Assembly: GCF_021028995.1 (NCBI RefSeq)
Contig: NZ_JAJJZG010000002.1
Location: forward strand, 1-64,000
Reading direction: 5' to 3'
From: Halobacterium sp. KA-4
GTDB taxonomy: Archaea; Halobacteriota; Halobacteria; Halobacteriales; Halobacteriaceae
Length of the DNA: 64,000 bases
Position 1 is the first letter of the stretch; every line of letters begins with the position of its first letter. Positions 8,677 to 16,724 of this stretch are shown here, in pieces. Position numbers and translations under genes: made by a program. The notes beneath the pieces are model-generated. The model was not told the origin of the DNA. It saw only the letters and a list, made by a program, of their open reading frames with translations, and did not search any database.

Positions 8677-8793
8677 ATCCGTGCTGGGAGCGGCGCGGAC
8701 AAAGAGGTTTTGAACCTGAACCCGGCGTGTGGCGGTTTCGCGCGGAGCGACCACCGAAAACGAGCATTCGCGCGAGCGCAGCAAAAAGTGCGA

Positions 8794-9021
8794 TTACATC
8801 GAGATGTACGTCTCCGTGTCTTCGACGCCGTCCGTGTGCTGAATCTCGTCGGCGGCGATGTCCTTGACGTCGGTGGGGGAATCGACGTCGAGTTTGGCGA
8901 TGACGTCGACGTCGCCGGCGACGATGTGGGCGTCGACCACGCCGTCGATGGCGGCGATAGCGTCCAGGAGGCGGTCGGCTTCGCCGGTGTTGGCTTTGAC
9001 GAGGACGTAGGCGGTGACCAT
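8794..9021 (-). CDS. Stand-alone Lrp/AsnC ligand-binding (RAM) domain protein
   Basis: 75 residues, only the C-terminal ligand-binding alpha/beta domain of Lrp/AsnC regulators, without a DNA-binding helix-turn-helix. The pattern MVTAYVLVKANTGEADRLLDAI, VVDAHIVAGDVDVIAKLDV and ETYISM is typical. Such domains form dimers or octamers and bind small ligands, often amino acids. Its start is next to the trkA stop (9022), so it is cotranscribed with trkA. A related domain is encoded at 9791-10027 on the other side of trkA. Confidence 0.9.
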   Translation of the reverse strand: MVTAYVLVKANTGEADRLLDAIAAIDGVVDAHIVAGDVDVIAKLDVDSPTDVKDIAADEIQHTDGVEDTETYISM

Positions 9022-9702
9022 CTACGCCACCTCCGTGGCGGCGGTGGCTTCCCCGACGAGTATCTGGCGGACGTCGTCAAGCGCGTCGAATTCGGCGAGA
9101 ACGGCGATGCGGTCGCCGACTTCGAGCGTGTCGTCGGGCAGTGGGAGGCCGAGCGCGCCGTCTTTCTTCCCGAACGCGAGCAGGCGGGCGCGGGAGGGGA
9201 GTTCGAGTTCGCTGAGCGTGTAGCCGTGCATGGGGGCGTCTTCGGTGACGGCGAACTGCACGATTTGGAGATTCTCGGCGAGGTCGGCGATGGCGGTGAC
9301 GTTGCCGCCGAGGAGCGCGTTCTTCGCGCCGATTGCGCCGAGGCGTTCGGGGTAGACGATTTCGTCGACTTCCTCGGCGTACTTGCGGTAGATGTTCTCG
9401 CGGTAGTCCTCGTCGATGCGCATGACGGTGCGGCAGCCGTGGTGTTTGCCGACCATGCAGGCGACGAAGTTGGTGTTGAGGTCGCCGGTGAGTGCGCCGA
9501 GGGCGTCCACTTCGTCGACGCCGGCGCGTTCGAGGGTGTCCTCGTCGGAGCCGTCGCCCTCGACGACGGCGAATCCCTCGTTTTGCGCGCGCTCGGCTTT
9601 GTCGTAGTCGTTCTCGACGACCGTGACCTCGTGGCCCTCGTTGTGCGTGATTCGGGCGGTTCGGAGGCCGACGCGCCCGGCACCGACGATGAGGATGTGC
9701 AT
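9022..9702 (-). CDS. trkA: TrkA-family potassium uptake regulatory protein (RCK)
   Basis: 226 residues. It is a cytosolic regulator of Trk/Ktr K+ channels that binds NAD(H) or ATP. The N-terminal Rossmann RCK domain starts MHILIVGAGRVG (GxGxxG), with acidic VVENDYDKAE at the end of strand 2 and a GDGSDEDTLERAGVDEVDALGALTGDLNTN block. The RCK-C domain occupies about residues 140-226. No membrane TrkH subunit is encoded nearby. A TATA-like CCTATTTG lies 29 nt before the ATG. A longer form starting further upstream would cover this promoter and is less likely. Confidence 0.93.
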   Translation of the reverse strand: MHILIVGAGRVGLRTARITHNEGHEVTVVENDYDKAERAQNEGFAVVEGDGSDEDTLERAGVDEVDALGALTGDLNTNFVACMVGKHHGCRTVMRIDEDYRENIYRKYAEEVDEIVYPERLGAIGAKNALLGGNVTAIADLAENLQIVQFAVTEDAPMHGYTLSELELPSRARLLAFGKKDGALGLPLPDDTLEVGDRIAVLAEFDALDDVRQILVGEATAATEVA

Positions 9703-9726
9703 ACGCGTCGTAACGCGAGCGAGCGC

Positions 9727-9767
9727 CAAATAGGTTTGTGCTGCGTTACCACGCACCAATACTTTTA
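9727..9767. promoter_or_regulatory. Divergent promoters between trkA and Lrp-domain gene
   Basis: Minus-strand box (plus-strand reading CAAATAGGT, 9727-9735) is 29 nt before the trkA ATG. Plus-strand box ATACTTTTA (9759-9767) is 28 nt before the ATG at 9791. Both distances fit leaderless starts, so the two divergent units share an intergenic region of under 90 bp. Confidence 0.5.
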
Positions 9768-9790
9768 GTGTCGCCCACCGAACGGGACGT

Positions 9791-10027
9791 ATGGTTCACG
9801 CGTTCATCATGGTGAAAACCGGGGCAGGGACGGCCGCCGACGCCCGCGACCGCGTCGCCGACCTCGACGGCGTCGTCGCGTCCCACGTGGTCGCGGGCAA
9901 GTACGACGTCATCGCGGAGGTCGAGGGCAACGAGATGCAGGACGTCCTCGGCACGGTGTCGAACCGCATCGGCACGGTCGCGGGCGTCACCGAGACGAAA
10001 ACCTACATCTCGCTGTCCGCCGCCTAG
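9791..10027 (+). CDS. Stand-alone Lrp/AsnC ligand-binding (RAM) domain protein
   Basis: 78 residues, again a RAM domain without helix-turn-helix: MVHAFIMVKTGAGTAADARDRV, VVASHVVAGKYDVIAEVEG and TETKTYISLSAA. It is similar in layout to the protein at 8794-9021 and divergent from trkA. It may sense an amino acid or other ligand together with the TrkA protein; this is an inference from context. Its stop shares CTAG (10024-10027) with the convergent E1 alpha gene. Confidence 0.9.
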   Translation: MVHAFIMVKTGAGTAADARDRVADLDGVVASHVVAGKYDVIAEVEGNEMQDVLGTVSNRIGTVAGVTETKTYISLSAA

Positions 10028-11070
10028 AACTCCTGTTCCTGCGGGTCGTGTTCTTCGAGATACGACTCCAGCCACGCCTTCTGGTCGTCGACGCGGGGCG
10101 TGCGCTCGGCGTATGCGTAGTCGAAGACCTCGTCGACGTCCGGTTCGCCGACTGCTTCGGCGGCGTCGATGGCGGCGTCGAGTTCGGCTTCCGCATCGTC
10201 CCAGCAGGACTCCACGAACTCGTCGTCGACGACGCCCTGCTCGCGGAGGTACGTCTCGTAGCGCTCCAGCGGGTCCGCGGTCCGCCACTCCGGCAAGTCC
10301 GCCTCCTCGGAGCGGTAGCGCTCGGGGTCGTCGCTGGTGGTGTGCGCGCCCTGCCGGTACGTGAGGCTCTCGACGAGCACGGGGTCGCCTTCGCGGGCGT
10401 CGTCGAGCGCGTCGCCGACGGTCTCGTAGACGGCGACGGGGTCGTTGCCGTCAACCTGCACGCCCTCGAAGCCGTAGGCTTCGGCCTTCACCGCGATGGA
10501 GTCGCTAGCGGTCTGCTTCTCACGGGGCAGGGAGATGGCCCAGTTGTTGTTCTCGCAGAGGAAGACGACGGGCGCGTCGAAGACGCCCGCAAAATTCATC
10601 GCCTCGTGGAAGTCGCCCTCGCTGGTCGCGCCGTCCCCGAAGTACGCGACGACCGCGTCCGCGTCGCCGGTGTAGTTCATCGCCATCCCGGCGCCGACCG
10701 CGTGGGGGAGCTGGCTCGCGATGGGGACCGCCTGCGGGAAGTTGTTGACGTCGTGGTCGGAGTGGAACTCCGCGTACCCACGTCGGAAGAGGAGGATGTC
10801 GCTGGCGGGGACGCCGCGGGCCAACTGCATCGCGTTCGAGCGGTACGTCGGGAACAGCCAGTCGCCGTCGGCCATCGCGTGCGCGGCCCCGACCTGCGAG
10901 CTCTCCTGCCCGCGGAACGGCGGGTAGCCCGGCATCCAGCCGCGGCGCTGGAGGGAGAGCGCGCGCTCGTCGAACTCCCGCGCGAGAACCACGTCTCGAA
11001 AGAGGTCGCGTGCGGTCGCCTCGTCGACGGCCGTGTCGGCGAGGTCCCGTTCCCCGATAGCACGGTGCAT
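10024..11070 (-). CDS. 2-oxoacid dehydrogenase E1 alpha subunit (pyruvate/branched-chain type)
   Basis: 348 residues, thiamine-diphosphate-dependent E1 alpha. The TPP motif begins GDGATSEGDFHEAMNFAG and ends ENNNWAIS. GYPPFRGQESSQVGAAHAM and the loop YRQGAHTTSDDPERYRS match branched-chain or pyruvate E1 alpha. E1 beta, E2 and E3 genes are normally adjacent, but none lies here: the neighbours are an Lrp-domain gene and a membrane protein. It is therefore a solitary paralogue whose partner must be encoded elsewhere. Substrate not determinable from sequence. Confidence 0.92.
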   Translation of the reverse strand: MHRAIGERDLADTAVDEATARDLFRDVVLAREFDERALSLQRRGWMPGYPPFRGQESSQVGAAHAMADGDWLFPTYRSNAMQLARGVPASDILLFRRGYAEFHSDHDVNNFPQAVPIASQLPHAVGAGMAMNYTGDADAVVAYFGDGATSEGDFHEAMNFAGVFDAPVVFLCENNNWAISLPREKQTASDSIAVKAEAYGFEGVQVDGNDPVAVYETVGDALDDAREGDPVLVESLTYRQGAHTTSDDPERYRSEEADLPEWRTADPLERYETYLREQGVVDDEFVESCWDDAEAELDAAIDAAEAVGEPDVDEVFDYAYAERTPRVDDQKAWLESYLEEHDPQEQEF

Positions 11071-11135
11071 ACGAGTCCGTTACCGCACAGTCACTTACCG
11101 ATAGCGAAAAACGGCCCGAGCACCAAGCCAAGGGT

Positions 11136-11450
11136 ATGGTCTCGGTCGTCACCGCCGCCGGCGTCGGCATCATCGTGCTCGTGCACACCGCGATTGCCGC
11201 CGTCGGCGCGCGCTACTTCCGCATCACCCTCGCGACGCGCTGGGGGTCGGTGCTGTACACCGCCGTCCTGATTCCGCTCGTCTACTTCGTTACGACACTC
11301 GCGCTCGGCGTGCTCGGGCTCGGTGCGGGCGCGTTCGAGGACCCCGGCCAGCTCATCGTCGTGACGTGGGCGTTCCCGTTCTTCCTCGGGTGGTCTATCG
11401 ACCTGTTCTGGATTCCCGCCCCCGAGGAGTTCGAGGACTCACCGGAGTGA
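11136..11450 (+). CDS. Small membrane protein, three predicted TM helices
   Basis: 104 residues with hydrophobic segments at about 3-25, 40-64 and 74-92 and a short acidic tail (PAPEEFEDSPE). No family motif is recognised. An A-rich CGAAAAACGG lies about 28 nt before the ATG and may act as promoter. It overlaps the end of the convergent gene at 11439 by 12 bp. Likely cytoplasmic-membrane protein of unknown role. Confidence 0.75.
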   Translation: MVSVVTAAGVGIIVLVHTAIAAVGARYFRITLATRWGSVLYTAVLIPLVYFVTTLALGVLGLGAGAFEDPGQLIVVTWAFPFFLGWSIDLFWIPAPEEFEDSPE

Positions 11451-11858
11451 GCGAACGACGAACAGCGCGGTCAGCGTCGGGGCGACGGTGAGTTCGCCGA
11501 ACCCTGCCAGCGCCGCGACTGCCTCCCAGACGTAGGCCACGCCCAGCGTGCCGAACGTCGTCGCGGCGACGAGCGCGCCGCCGACGACTCGGACACCGAC
11601 GACGGCACCGCTGTCGACTGCGAGCGCGAGCACGGCGTCCACGACATCGAAGAGGAGGACTGCTACGAGGACAGCGCGTTTCGAGACGTGACGCCGCGGC
11701 CCCTCGCCGGGTGCGGGCCACAGGATGTGGAAGTTCTCGGGGAACAGCGACGGCAGGCGAATCGGCGGCAGTTTCAGGGAGAGGCCGCCGTCGTCGCGCT
11801 CGCTGTCGTCGGCACGGCCGATGTGGTCGCCCCCGTCGCCGCGGTCGTCGCTGGGCAT
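11439..11858 (-). CDS. Membrane protein with N-terminal acidic tail, unknown function
   Basis: 139 residues from ATG 11858. An N-terminal Asp/Gly-rich tail (about 1-25) is followed by a conserved-looking LPPIRLPSLFPENFHILWPAPGEGPRRHVSKRAV segment and two to three hydrophobic helices (about 65-135). It starts 2 bp after the tmk stop, so it is the second gene of a tmk operon. No catalytic motif. Confidence 0.75.
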   Translation of the reverse strand: MPSDDRGDGGDHIGRADDSERDDGGLSLKLPPIRLPSLFPENFHILWPAPGEGPRRHVSKRAVLVAVLLFDVVDAVLALAVDSGAVVGVRVVGGALVAATTFGTLGVAYVWEAVAALAGFGELTVAPTLTALFVVRSLR

Positions 11859-11860
11859 CG

Positions 11861-12451
11861 CTACTCGTCGCCGAGCACGCGGTCGAGGACGTCCTCGGCG
11901 TCCGCCAGCACTTCCTCGGGGGACTGGGTCGCGTCGATGCGGACGAACCGCTCGGGCTCGTACTCGGCCAGTTGTTCGTAGTTCTTGCGGACGCGACTGA
12001 GGAACTCCACCTGTTCGAATTTGTTCGTCGCGCCGGCGCGCGCAGCGCCGGTCTCGGGGTCCACGTCGAAGAACAGCGTGAGGTCGGGCGGGCGCGTCCA
12101 CGGCTGGTGGATGCCGCGGACGTACTCCATCGGACGGTCGACGACGCCGTCGAGGGCGACGCCCTGGTAGGCGTACCGGGAGTCCGAGTACCGGTCCGAA
12201 ATCACGACGTCGCCGCGGTCGAGCGCGGGCTCGATTACCCGCGAGAGGTGGTCGGCGTGGTCGGCGGTGTAGAGGAACAGTTCGGCGACCGGGTCGGCGT
12301 CGTCCTCGCCGATGGACCGCCGGACGGCGTCGCCGTACCACGAGTCGGTGGGCTCGCGGGTGAACGTGTAGCCGTCGCCGCGGGCGTCCCGCAGGGCCTC
12401 CCAGACCGTGGTCTTGCCGCTGCCGTCGATGCCCTCCAGCGTGACGAGCAT
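11861..12451 (-). CDS. tmk: Thymidylate kinase (dTMP kinase)
   Basis: 196 residues. It phosphorylates dTMP to dTDP. The P-loop is [11 protein letters not shown] at residue 4; FTREPT follows the DR-type loop, and [15 protein letters not shown] is the dTMP-binding signature. [12 protein letters not shown] leads to the lid region. Length is normal. A membrane protein gene follows on the same strand after 2 bp. Confidence 0.96.
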   Translation of the reverse strand: MLVTLEGIDGSGKTTVWEALRDARGDGYTFTREPTDSWYGDAVRRSIGEDDADPVAELFLYTADHADHLSRVIEPALDRGDVVISDRYSDSRYAYQGVALDGVVDRPMEYVRGIHQPWTRPPDLTLFFDVDPETGAARAGATNKFEQVEFLSRVRKNYEQLAEYEPERFVRIDATQSPEEVLADAEDVLDRVLGDE

Positions 12452-12587
12452 GCCCGAAAAACGACGACGGACGTACTAACGGCTTCGGGTTCCAGTTGAG
12501 CGGCGTCCTGAATCCGGCCGTTCCCGCCGATATATTACCCCCTGGTGCGGGCATAGTTTTAGGGAGTTGCCGGCCGTCTTCGGGGAT

Positions 12588-13493
12588 ATGGACGTGCTGG
12601 TCACTGGCGGAACGGGATTCATCGGGACGCATCTGTGCCGGGAACTCGACGAGCGAGGCCACGAGGTGACCGCGCTCTCGCGGCACCCGGAGGAGGCGGC
12701 CCTGCCCGACTCCGTGGAGACGGTGGTCGGCGACGTGACCGCCTACGACTCCATCCGGTCGGCCGTCGAGGGCCACGACGCGGTCGTGAACCTGGTGGCG
12801 CTGTCGCCGCTGTTCAAGCCCAGCGGAGGCGACGACCGCCACTTCGAGGTGCACCTCGGCGGCACCGAGAACGTCGTCGAGGCCGCCGAGGAGGCCGGCG
12901 TGGAGTACGTGCTCCAGTTGTCCGCGCTGGGTGCGGACCCGGACGGGTCGACGGCGTACATCCGCTCGAAGGGCCGCGCCGAGGAGGTCGTGCGGAGTTC
13001 CGACCTCGAGTACACCATCGTGCGGCCGTCGGTCGTGTTCGGCGAGGAAGGGGAGTTCGTCTCGTTCACGAAGCAGTTGACGACGCCGTACGTCACGGGG
13101 CTGCCGGGTGGCGGCAAGACACGGTTCCAGCCCATCTGGGTCGGCGACCTCGTGGGGATGCTCGCGGACGCAATCGAGGACGAGTCCCATTGGGGAGAGA
13201 CGTACGAAATCGGCGGCCCTGAGGTGTTGACGCTCGGCGACGTGACGCGGCTGGTCTACCGCTCGGAGGGGAAGTCAGTCCGGATTCTCCCGGTACCGAT
13301 GCCGCTGGCCGGCATCGGGATGCGGCTGGCGGACCCGTTGCCGTTCGTCCCGTTCGGCACCGACCAGTACCGGTCGCTGAAGTTCGACAACACGGTCGAG
13401 GACAACGACGTCGACGCGTTCGGCGTGGACGAATCCGAGTTGACGACGCTGGCCGAGTTCCTGGAGGCCGGCGCGGAACACGTCAGCGCGTAG
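12588..13493 (+). CDS. NAD(P)-binding protein of the complex I NDUFA9 / SDR-epimerase family
   Basis: 301 residues from ATG 12588, which puts the Rossmann motif VTGGTGFIG at residue 5. An in-frame GTG/TTG 21 nt earlier would interrupt the TATA-like ATAGTTTTAG (about 12553-12562). It is an atypical SDR related to NDUFA9 and NmrA proteins: SALGADPDGSTAYIRSKGRAEE replaces the usual YxxxK catalytic context, and the C-terminus carries VLPVPMPLAGIGMRLADPLPFVPF. Probable NAD(P)H-binding or quinone-related membrane-associated function; exact reaction unknown. Confidence 0.88.
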   Translation: MDVLVTGGTGFIGTHLCRELDERGHEVTALSRHPEEAALPDSVETVVGDVTAYDSIRSAVEGHDAVVNLVALSPLFKPSGGDDRHFEVHLGGTENVVEAAEEAGVEYVLQLSALGADPDGSTAYIRSKGRAEEVVRSSDLEYTIVRPSVVFGEEGEFVSFTKQLTTPYVTGLPGGGKTRFQPIWVGDLVGMLADAIEDESHWGETYEIGGPEVLTLGDVTRLVYRSEGKSVRILPVPMPLAGIGMRLADPLPFVPFGTDQYRSLKFDNTVEDNDVDAFGVDESELTTLAEFLEAGAEHVSA

Positions 13494-13623
13494 AGGGTAG
13501 CCGTCAAACTTAAACATCCCGAGGGGTCCGGCCCGGAGCGTCCCCAGCGGAGAGTCCCAGACTGCGCCCCGTCTGGCGAAAACCAGTTTCGCCGCTGAAC
13601 CGTCGGACACGTGTCTGCAAAAG

Positions 13624-13632
13624 GCTTATACC
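13624..13632 (+). promoter_or_regulatory. TATA-like element of cetZ1
   Basis: GCTTATACC is centred about 38 nt before the cetZ1 ATG, so the mRNA would carry a short leader of roughly 10-12 nt rather than being leaderless. Confidence 0.5.
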
Positions 13633-13666
13633 CTCGTTTCTACTCTAATTGTGCAAAGGGTTCCGT

Positions 13667-14848
13667 ATGAAACTGGCAATGATCGGGTTCGGCCAGGCGG
13701 GCGGTAAAATACTCGACAAGTTCCTCGAGTACGACAAGCGGCACGATTCCAACATCGTGCGTGCCGCGATTGCCGTCAACACCGCTAAAGCCGACCTCAT
13801 GGGCTTGGAGCACGTTCCACAGGAGAATCGCGTCCTCATCGGACAGTCCCGCGTGAAGGGACACGGCGTCGGTGCCGACAACGAACTCGGCGCGGAAATC
13901 GCCGAGGAGGACATCGACGAGGTGCAGGGTGCAATCGACTCTATCCCGGTCCACGAGGTCGACGCGTTCCTCGTCATCTCCGGGCTTGGCGGCGGAACGG
14001 GCTCCGGCGGCTCCCCGGTCATCGCCAAACACCTCAAGCGCATCTACACCGAACCCGTCTACGGACTCGGCGTGCTGCCCGGCAGCGACGAGGGCGGCAT
14101 CTACACGCTGAACGCCGCGCGGTCGTTCCAGACGTTCGTCCGCGAGGTGGACAACCTCCTCGTGTTCGACAACGACGCGTGGCGCAAGTCCGGCGAGTCG
14201 ATGCAGGGCGGCTACGACGAAATCAACGAGGAAATCGTCACCCGCTTCGGCATCCTCTTCGGCGCCGGCGAAGTCGAGCAGGGCGGCGACGTCGCCGAGA
14301 GCGTCGTCGACTCCAGCGAAATCATCAACACGCTCGCCGGCGGCGGCGTCTCCACAGTCGGGTACGCCTCCGAGGGCGTCGACAACGACGACTCCGGCAG
14401 CGGCCTGCTGTCGCGGTTCACCGGCAGCGACGACAACGCCGTCGAGGACTCCGCCTCGACGACGAACCGCATCACGAGCCTCGTCCGGAAGGCGGCGCTC
14501 GGCCGACTCACGCTCCCGTGTGAAATCGAGGGCACCGAGCGCGCGCTGCTGGTCACCGCCGGCCCGCCGAAGTACCTCAACCGGAAAGGCATCGAGCGCG
14601 GCCGCAAGTGGCTCGAAGAGCAGACCGGCTCGATGGAAGTCCGCGGCGGCGATTACCCCGTGCCGAACTCCCAGCAGGTCGCGTCAGTCGTCCTGCTGTC
14701 GGGCGTGAACAACGTCCCGCGCATCAAGGAGCTGCAGGAAGTCGCCATCGAAGCCCAGGACAACATCGACGACATCCGCGAGGAAAGCGAAGAGAACTTG
14801 GAGGAATTGGTCGAAGACGACGACGATGAACTTGAACCGCTGTTCTAA
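13667..14848 (+). CDS. cetZ1: Tubulin-like cytoskeletal GTPase CetZ1
   Basis: 393 residues. The start MKLAMIGFGQAGGK and the tubulin signature GGGTGSG (about residues 108-114) place it in the CetZ family of the FtsZ/tubulin superfamily, not FtsZ itself. The whole core closely matches Haloferax CetZ1 from memory, including VKGHGVGADNELGAEIAEEDIDEVQGAIDSIP. In Haloferax CetZ1 controls rod-cell shape and motility. A variable linker (about 240-270, Asp/Ser-rich) interrupts the C-terminal half, and the tail ends in an acidic DDDDELEPLF. Its 3' end overlaps the next gene by 23 bp. Confidence 0.95.
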   Translation: MKLAMIGFGQAGGKILDKFLEYDKRHDSNIVRAAIAVNTAKADLMGLEHVPQENRVLIGQSRVKGHGVGADNELGAEIAEEDIDEVQGAIDSIPVHEVDAFLVISGLGGGTGSGGSPVIAKHLKRIYTEPVYGLGVLPGSDEGGIYTLNAARSFQTFVREVDNLLVFDNDAWRKSGESMQGGYDEINEEIVTRFGILFGAGEVEQGGDVAESVVDSSEIINTLAGGGVSTVGYASEGVDNDDSGSGLLSRFTGSDDNAVEDSASTTNRITSLVRKAALGRLTLPCEIEGTERALLVTAGPPKYLNRKGIERGRKWLEEQTGSMEVRGGDYPVPNSQQVASVVLLSGVNNVPRIKELQEVAIEAQDNIDDIREESEENLEELVEDDDDELEPLF

Positions 14849-15611
14849 GCTAGCGGTCGCTCTCGTCGTCCTCCTCGCGGTCGCCGCGGTCCCAGCAGCC
14901 GCCGTCTCGATTAGCGGCGACGCGCCGGGTAGCGTGCAGGCTGGCGCACAACAGGAGACGACGTTCACCGTCGCCGACCCCTTCGAGAGCTACGAGGAGT
15001 GGACGCTCCAGGCGGAGACGGACCTGACCGACGTCACGTGGCAGATTGTCACGTTCGACAACGCGGGCAACCAGATCGATGAGGCGACGATCACAGGGCA
15101 GTCGGTGAGCTACGACTTCGCGGCGTCCAGCGGCGCGGTGCGCGCCGAAGTCACCATCGTCGGCACGGTGCCGTCGTCGAACGCGTGGTCGTGGAGCTAC
15201 GACCCCGCACAGACGATTACGTACGCCGAATTCGTCCAGGCCCAGCCCGGCGGTGCCAGCAACACGCTGGAGACGTACAGCACACGGCCGTACACGACCG
15301 CGAGCCAGGAAGCACGCACCGCCATTAGTGACGCCGAGGCCGCCATCCAGCAGGCCGAGAACGCTGGCGCGAGCGTCGGCGGCGCAAAGAGCGACCTCCA
15401 GGACGCCATCGAGTTCTACAACGGTGGCAACTTCGAGCAGGCCGTCAGCAACGCCGAGCAGGCCGAGTCCGCCGCGAACAGCGCGGCGTCCTCCGCCGAG
15501 CGCACCGACCTCATCATCATGATTGGGGCGGCGCTGGTCGTCCTGCTGTTGCTGGCTGGGGGGGTCTACTGGTACCTCCAGCAGCGCGACAGTTACGACA
15601 AACTCGGCTGA
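14826..15611 (+). CDS. Exported membrane-anchored protein coupled to cetZ1
   Basis: 261 residues. A Sec-type signal peptide is visible (KLAVALVVLLAVAAVPAAAVS, cleavage after about residue 27). A beta-rich extracellular domain follows (about 30-145), then a helical coiled region with two repeats resembling SDAEAAIQQAENAGASV and SNAEQAESAANSA (about 160-225). A C-terminal transmembrane helix (IIMIGAALVVLLLLAGGVYW) precedes a short basic tail. It starts inside the cetZ1 3' end (23-bp overlap), so the two are translationally coupled. Possible surface link for cell-shape control (inference). Confidence 0.88.
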   Translation: MNLNRCSKLAVALVVLLAVAAVPAAAVSISGDAPGSVQAGAQQETTFTVADPFESYEEWTLQAETDLTDVTWQIVTFDNAGNQIDEATITGQSVSYDFAASSGAVRAEVTIVGTVPSSNAWSWSYDPAQTITYAEFVQAQPGGASNTLETYSTRPYTTASQEARTAISDAEAAIQQAENAGASVGGAKSDLQDAIEFYNGGNFEQAVSNAEQAESAANSAASSAERTDLIIMIGAALVVLLLLAGGVYWYLQQRDSYDKLG

Positions 15612-15614
15612 GGG

Positions 15615-16226
15615 ATGCGAACCCTCGTCCCGTTCGACCCGACGAACCCGAACACGCGTCTCGCTTCGCTTCTTTCGGACGACGAACGCCGAGCGTTCGC
15701 TACGGCGATGCTGTCCGACGTCCTCGACGCGGTTCGTCGAGCGGGCGGCACGCCGACCGTGCTGGCGACCGCTCCACTCGAGGCCGACGTGGACGCGCCC
15801 GTGACTGTCGACGACCGGCCACTCTCGGTCGCGGTGAACGACGCACTCGCGGAACTCCCGGCTGTGGTCGTGATGGCTGACCTCGCGCTCGCGACGCCCG
15901 CGGCCATCCAGCGGCTGTACGACGCCGACGCCGACGTCGTCGTCGCACCCGGACGTGGCGGCGGGACGAACGCGCTCGTCGTCCGCCACCGCGAATTCAG
16001 CGTCGACTACCACGGCACCTCGTTTCTCGACCACCTCGCCGCCGCCGACGCGGTGGGGGCGTCCGTCGAAACGGTTGACTCGTTCCGGCTCGCCGTCGAC
16101 GTCGACGAGCCAGCCGACCTGCTCGACGTACTCGTTCACGGCAATCGTGGGGCCGCCGGCTGGCTCCGCGACGCTGGCTTCCGGGTCGCCGTCGTGGACG
16201 GCACGCCCGAGGTCGTCCGGGACTGA
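15615..16226 (+). CDS. cofC: 2-phospho-L-lactate guanylyltransferase (coenzyme F420)
   Basis: 203 residues. It makes lactyl-2-diphospho-5'-guanosine (or the analogous activated intermediate) for F420 synthesis. The start MRTLVPFDPTNPNTRLASLLSDDERRAF is the family signature, with RLASLLS in the nucleotide-binding position. PAVVVMADLALATPAAI and VVVAPGRGGGTNAL are the other conserved blocks. Three bases separate it from the cetZ1-partner gene. cofG is encoded nearby and cofH 4 kb further. Confidence 0.93.
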   Translation: MRTLVPFDPTNPNTRLASLLSDDERRAFATAMLSDVLDAVRRAGGTPTVLATAPLEADVDAPVTVDDRPLSVAVNDALAELPAVVVMADLALATPAAIQRLYDADADVVVAPGRGGGTNALVVRHREFSVDYHGTSFLDHLAAADAVGASVETVDSFRLAVDVDEPADLLDVLVHGNRGAAGWLRDAGFRVAVVDGTPEVVRD

Positions 16227-16277
16227 ACGGGGCTGGGGAACCAAACGCCTAAACGACGGCCAGCCGACCGCACGGGT

Positions 16278-16724
16278 ATGCAGCCGTTGCAACTCGCGCG
16301 GGCGGTCGCGGCGCTGCTCGGGCTGGCAGTGCTGGCGGCGGCGCTGTTCCAGGGCGTTCTGGCGGCGTTGGCCGAATTCGGCGTGCCGTCGTGGGCGGCG
16401 TCGCCGACGGCCGTCGGCGCGGTGCTGCCACCGGTGCTCGCGCTCGCGGACGCGTACACGCCGCTGGGGAGCTACGGCCGGACAGCCGCGCTCCGCGAGC
16501 GGTCCGCCGCCGGTCTCGCTGCGGACGCGCTGCTGGCGGCGGTGGTCGGCGGCGTCGTCGGCTACGCTGGCAGCCAATTCCTCCTCTCTGCGGACGCGAG
16601 CAGTCTCGCGGAACTCGTCGTAGTGTCGGGGGCGTCGTTGGCGGGGTACGCGACGTTCGTCGCGCGGAACCTCGACGCGTACCGCAGCCGAGAGCCAGAC
16701 GTCGAGGAGGAGATGCAGCCGTGA
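16278..16724 (+). CDS. Membrane protein between cofC and cofG
   Basis: 148 residues with about four hydrophobic segments (about 6-30, 42-58, 76-98, 106-130) and an acidic C-terminal tail ending EEEMQP. No family is recognised. A TATA-like GCCTAAACG about 28 nt upstream suggests its own leaderless promoter. The stop overlaps the cofG GTG start (GTGA at 16721-16724), so cofG depends on it for translation. A direct role in F420 synthesis is not shown. Confidence 0.8.
   Translation: MQPLQLARAVAALLGLAVLAAALFQGVLAALAEFGVPSWAASPTAVGAVLPPVLALADAYTPLGSYGRTAALRERSAAGLAADALLAAVVGGVVGYAGSQFLLSADASSLAELVVVSGASLAGYATFVARNLDAYRSREPDVEEEMQP

Noticed and set aside
11439-13190. Very long minus-strand open frame of about 580 codons overlapping tmk and the NDUFA9-like gene
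   Set aside because: High GC removes stop codons, and the frame runs antisense to a clear SDR gene and out of frame with tmk. Only its last 139 codons (from ATG 11858) form a plausible membrane-protein gene.
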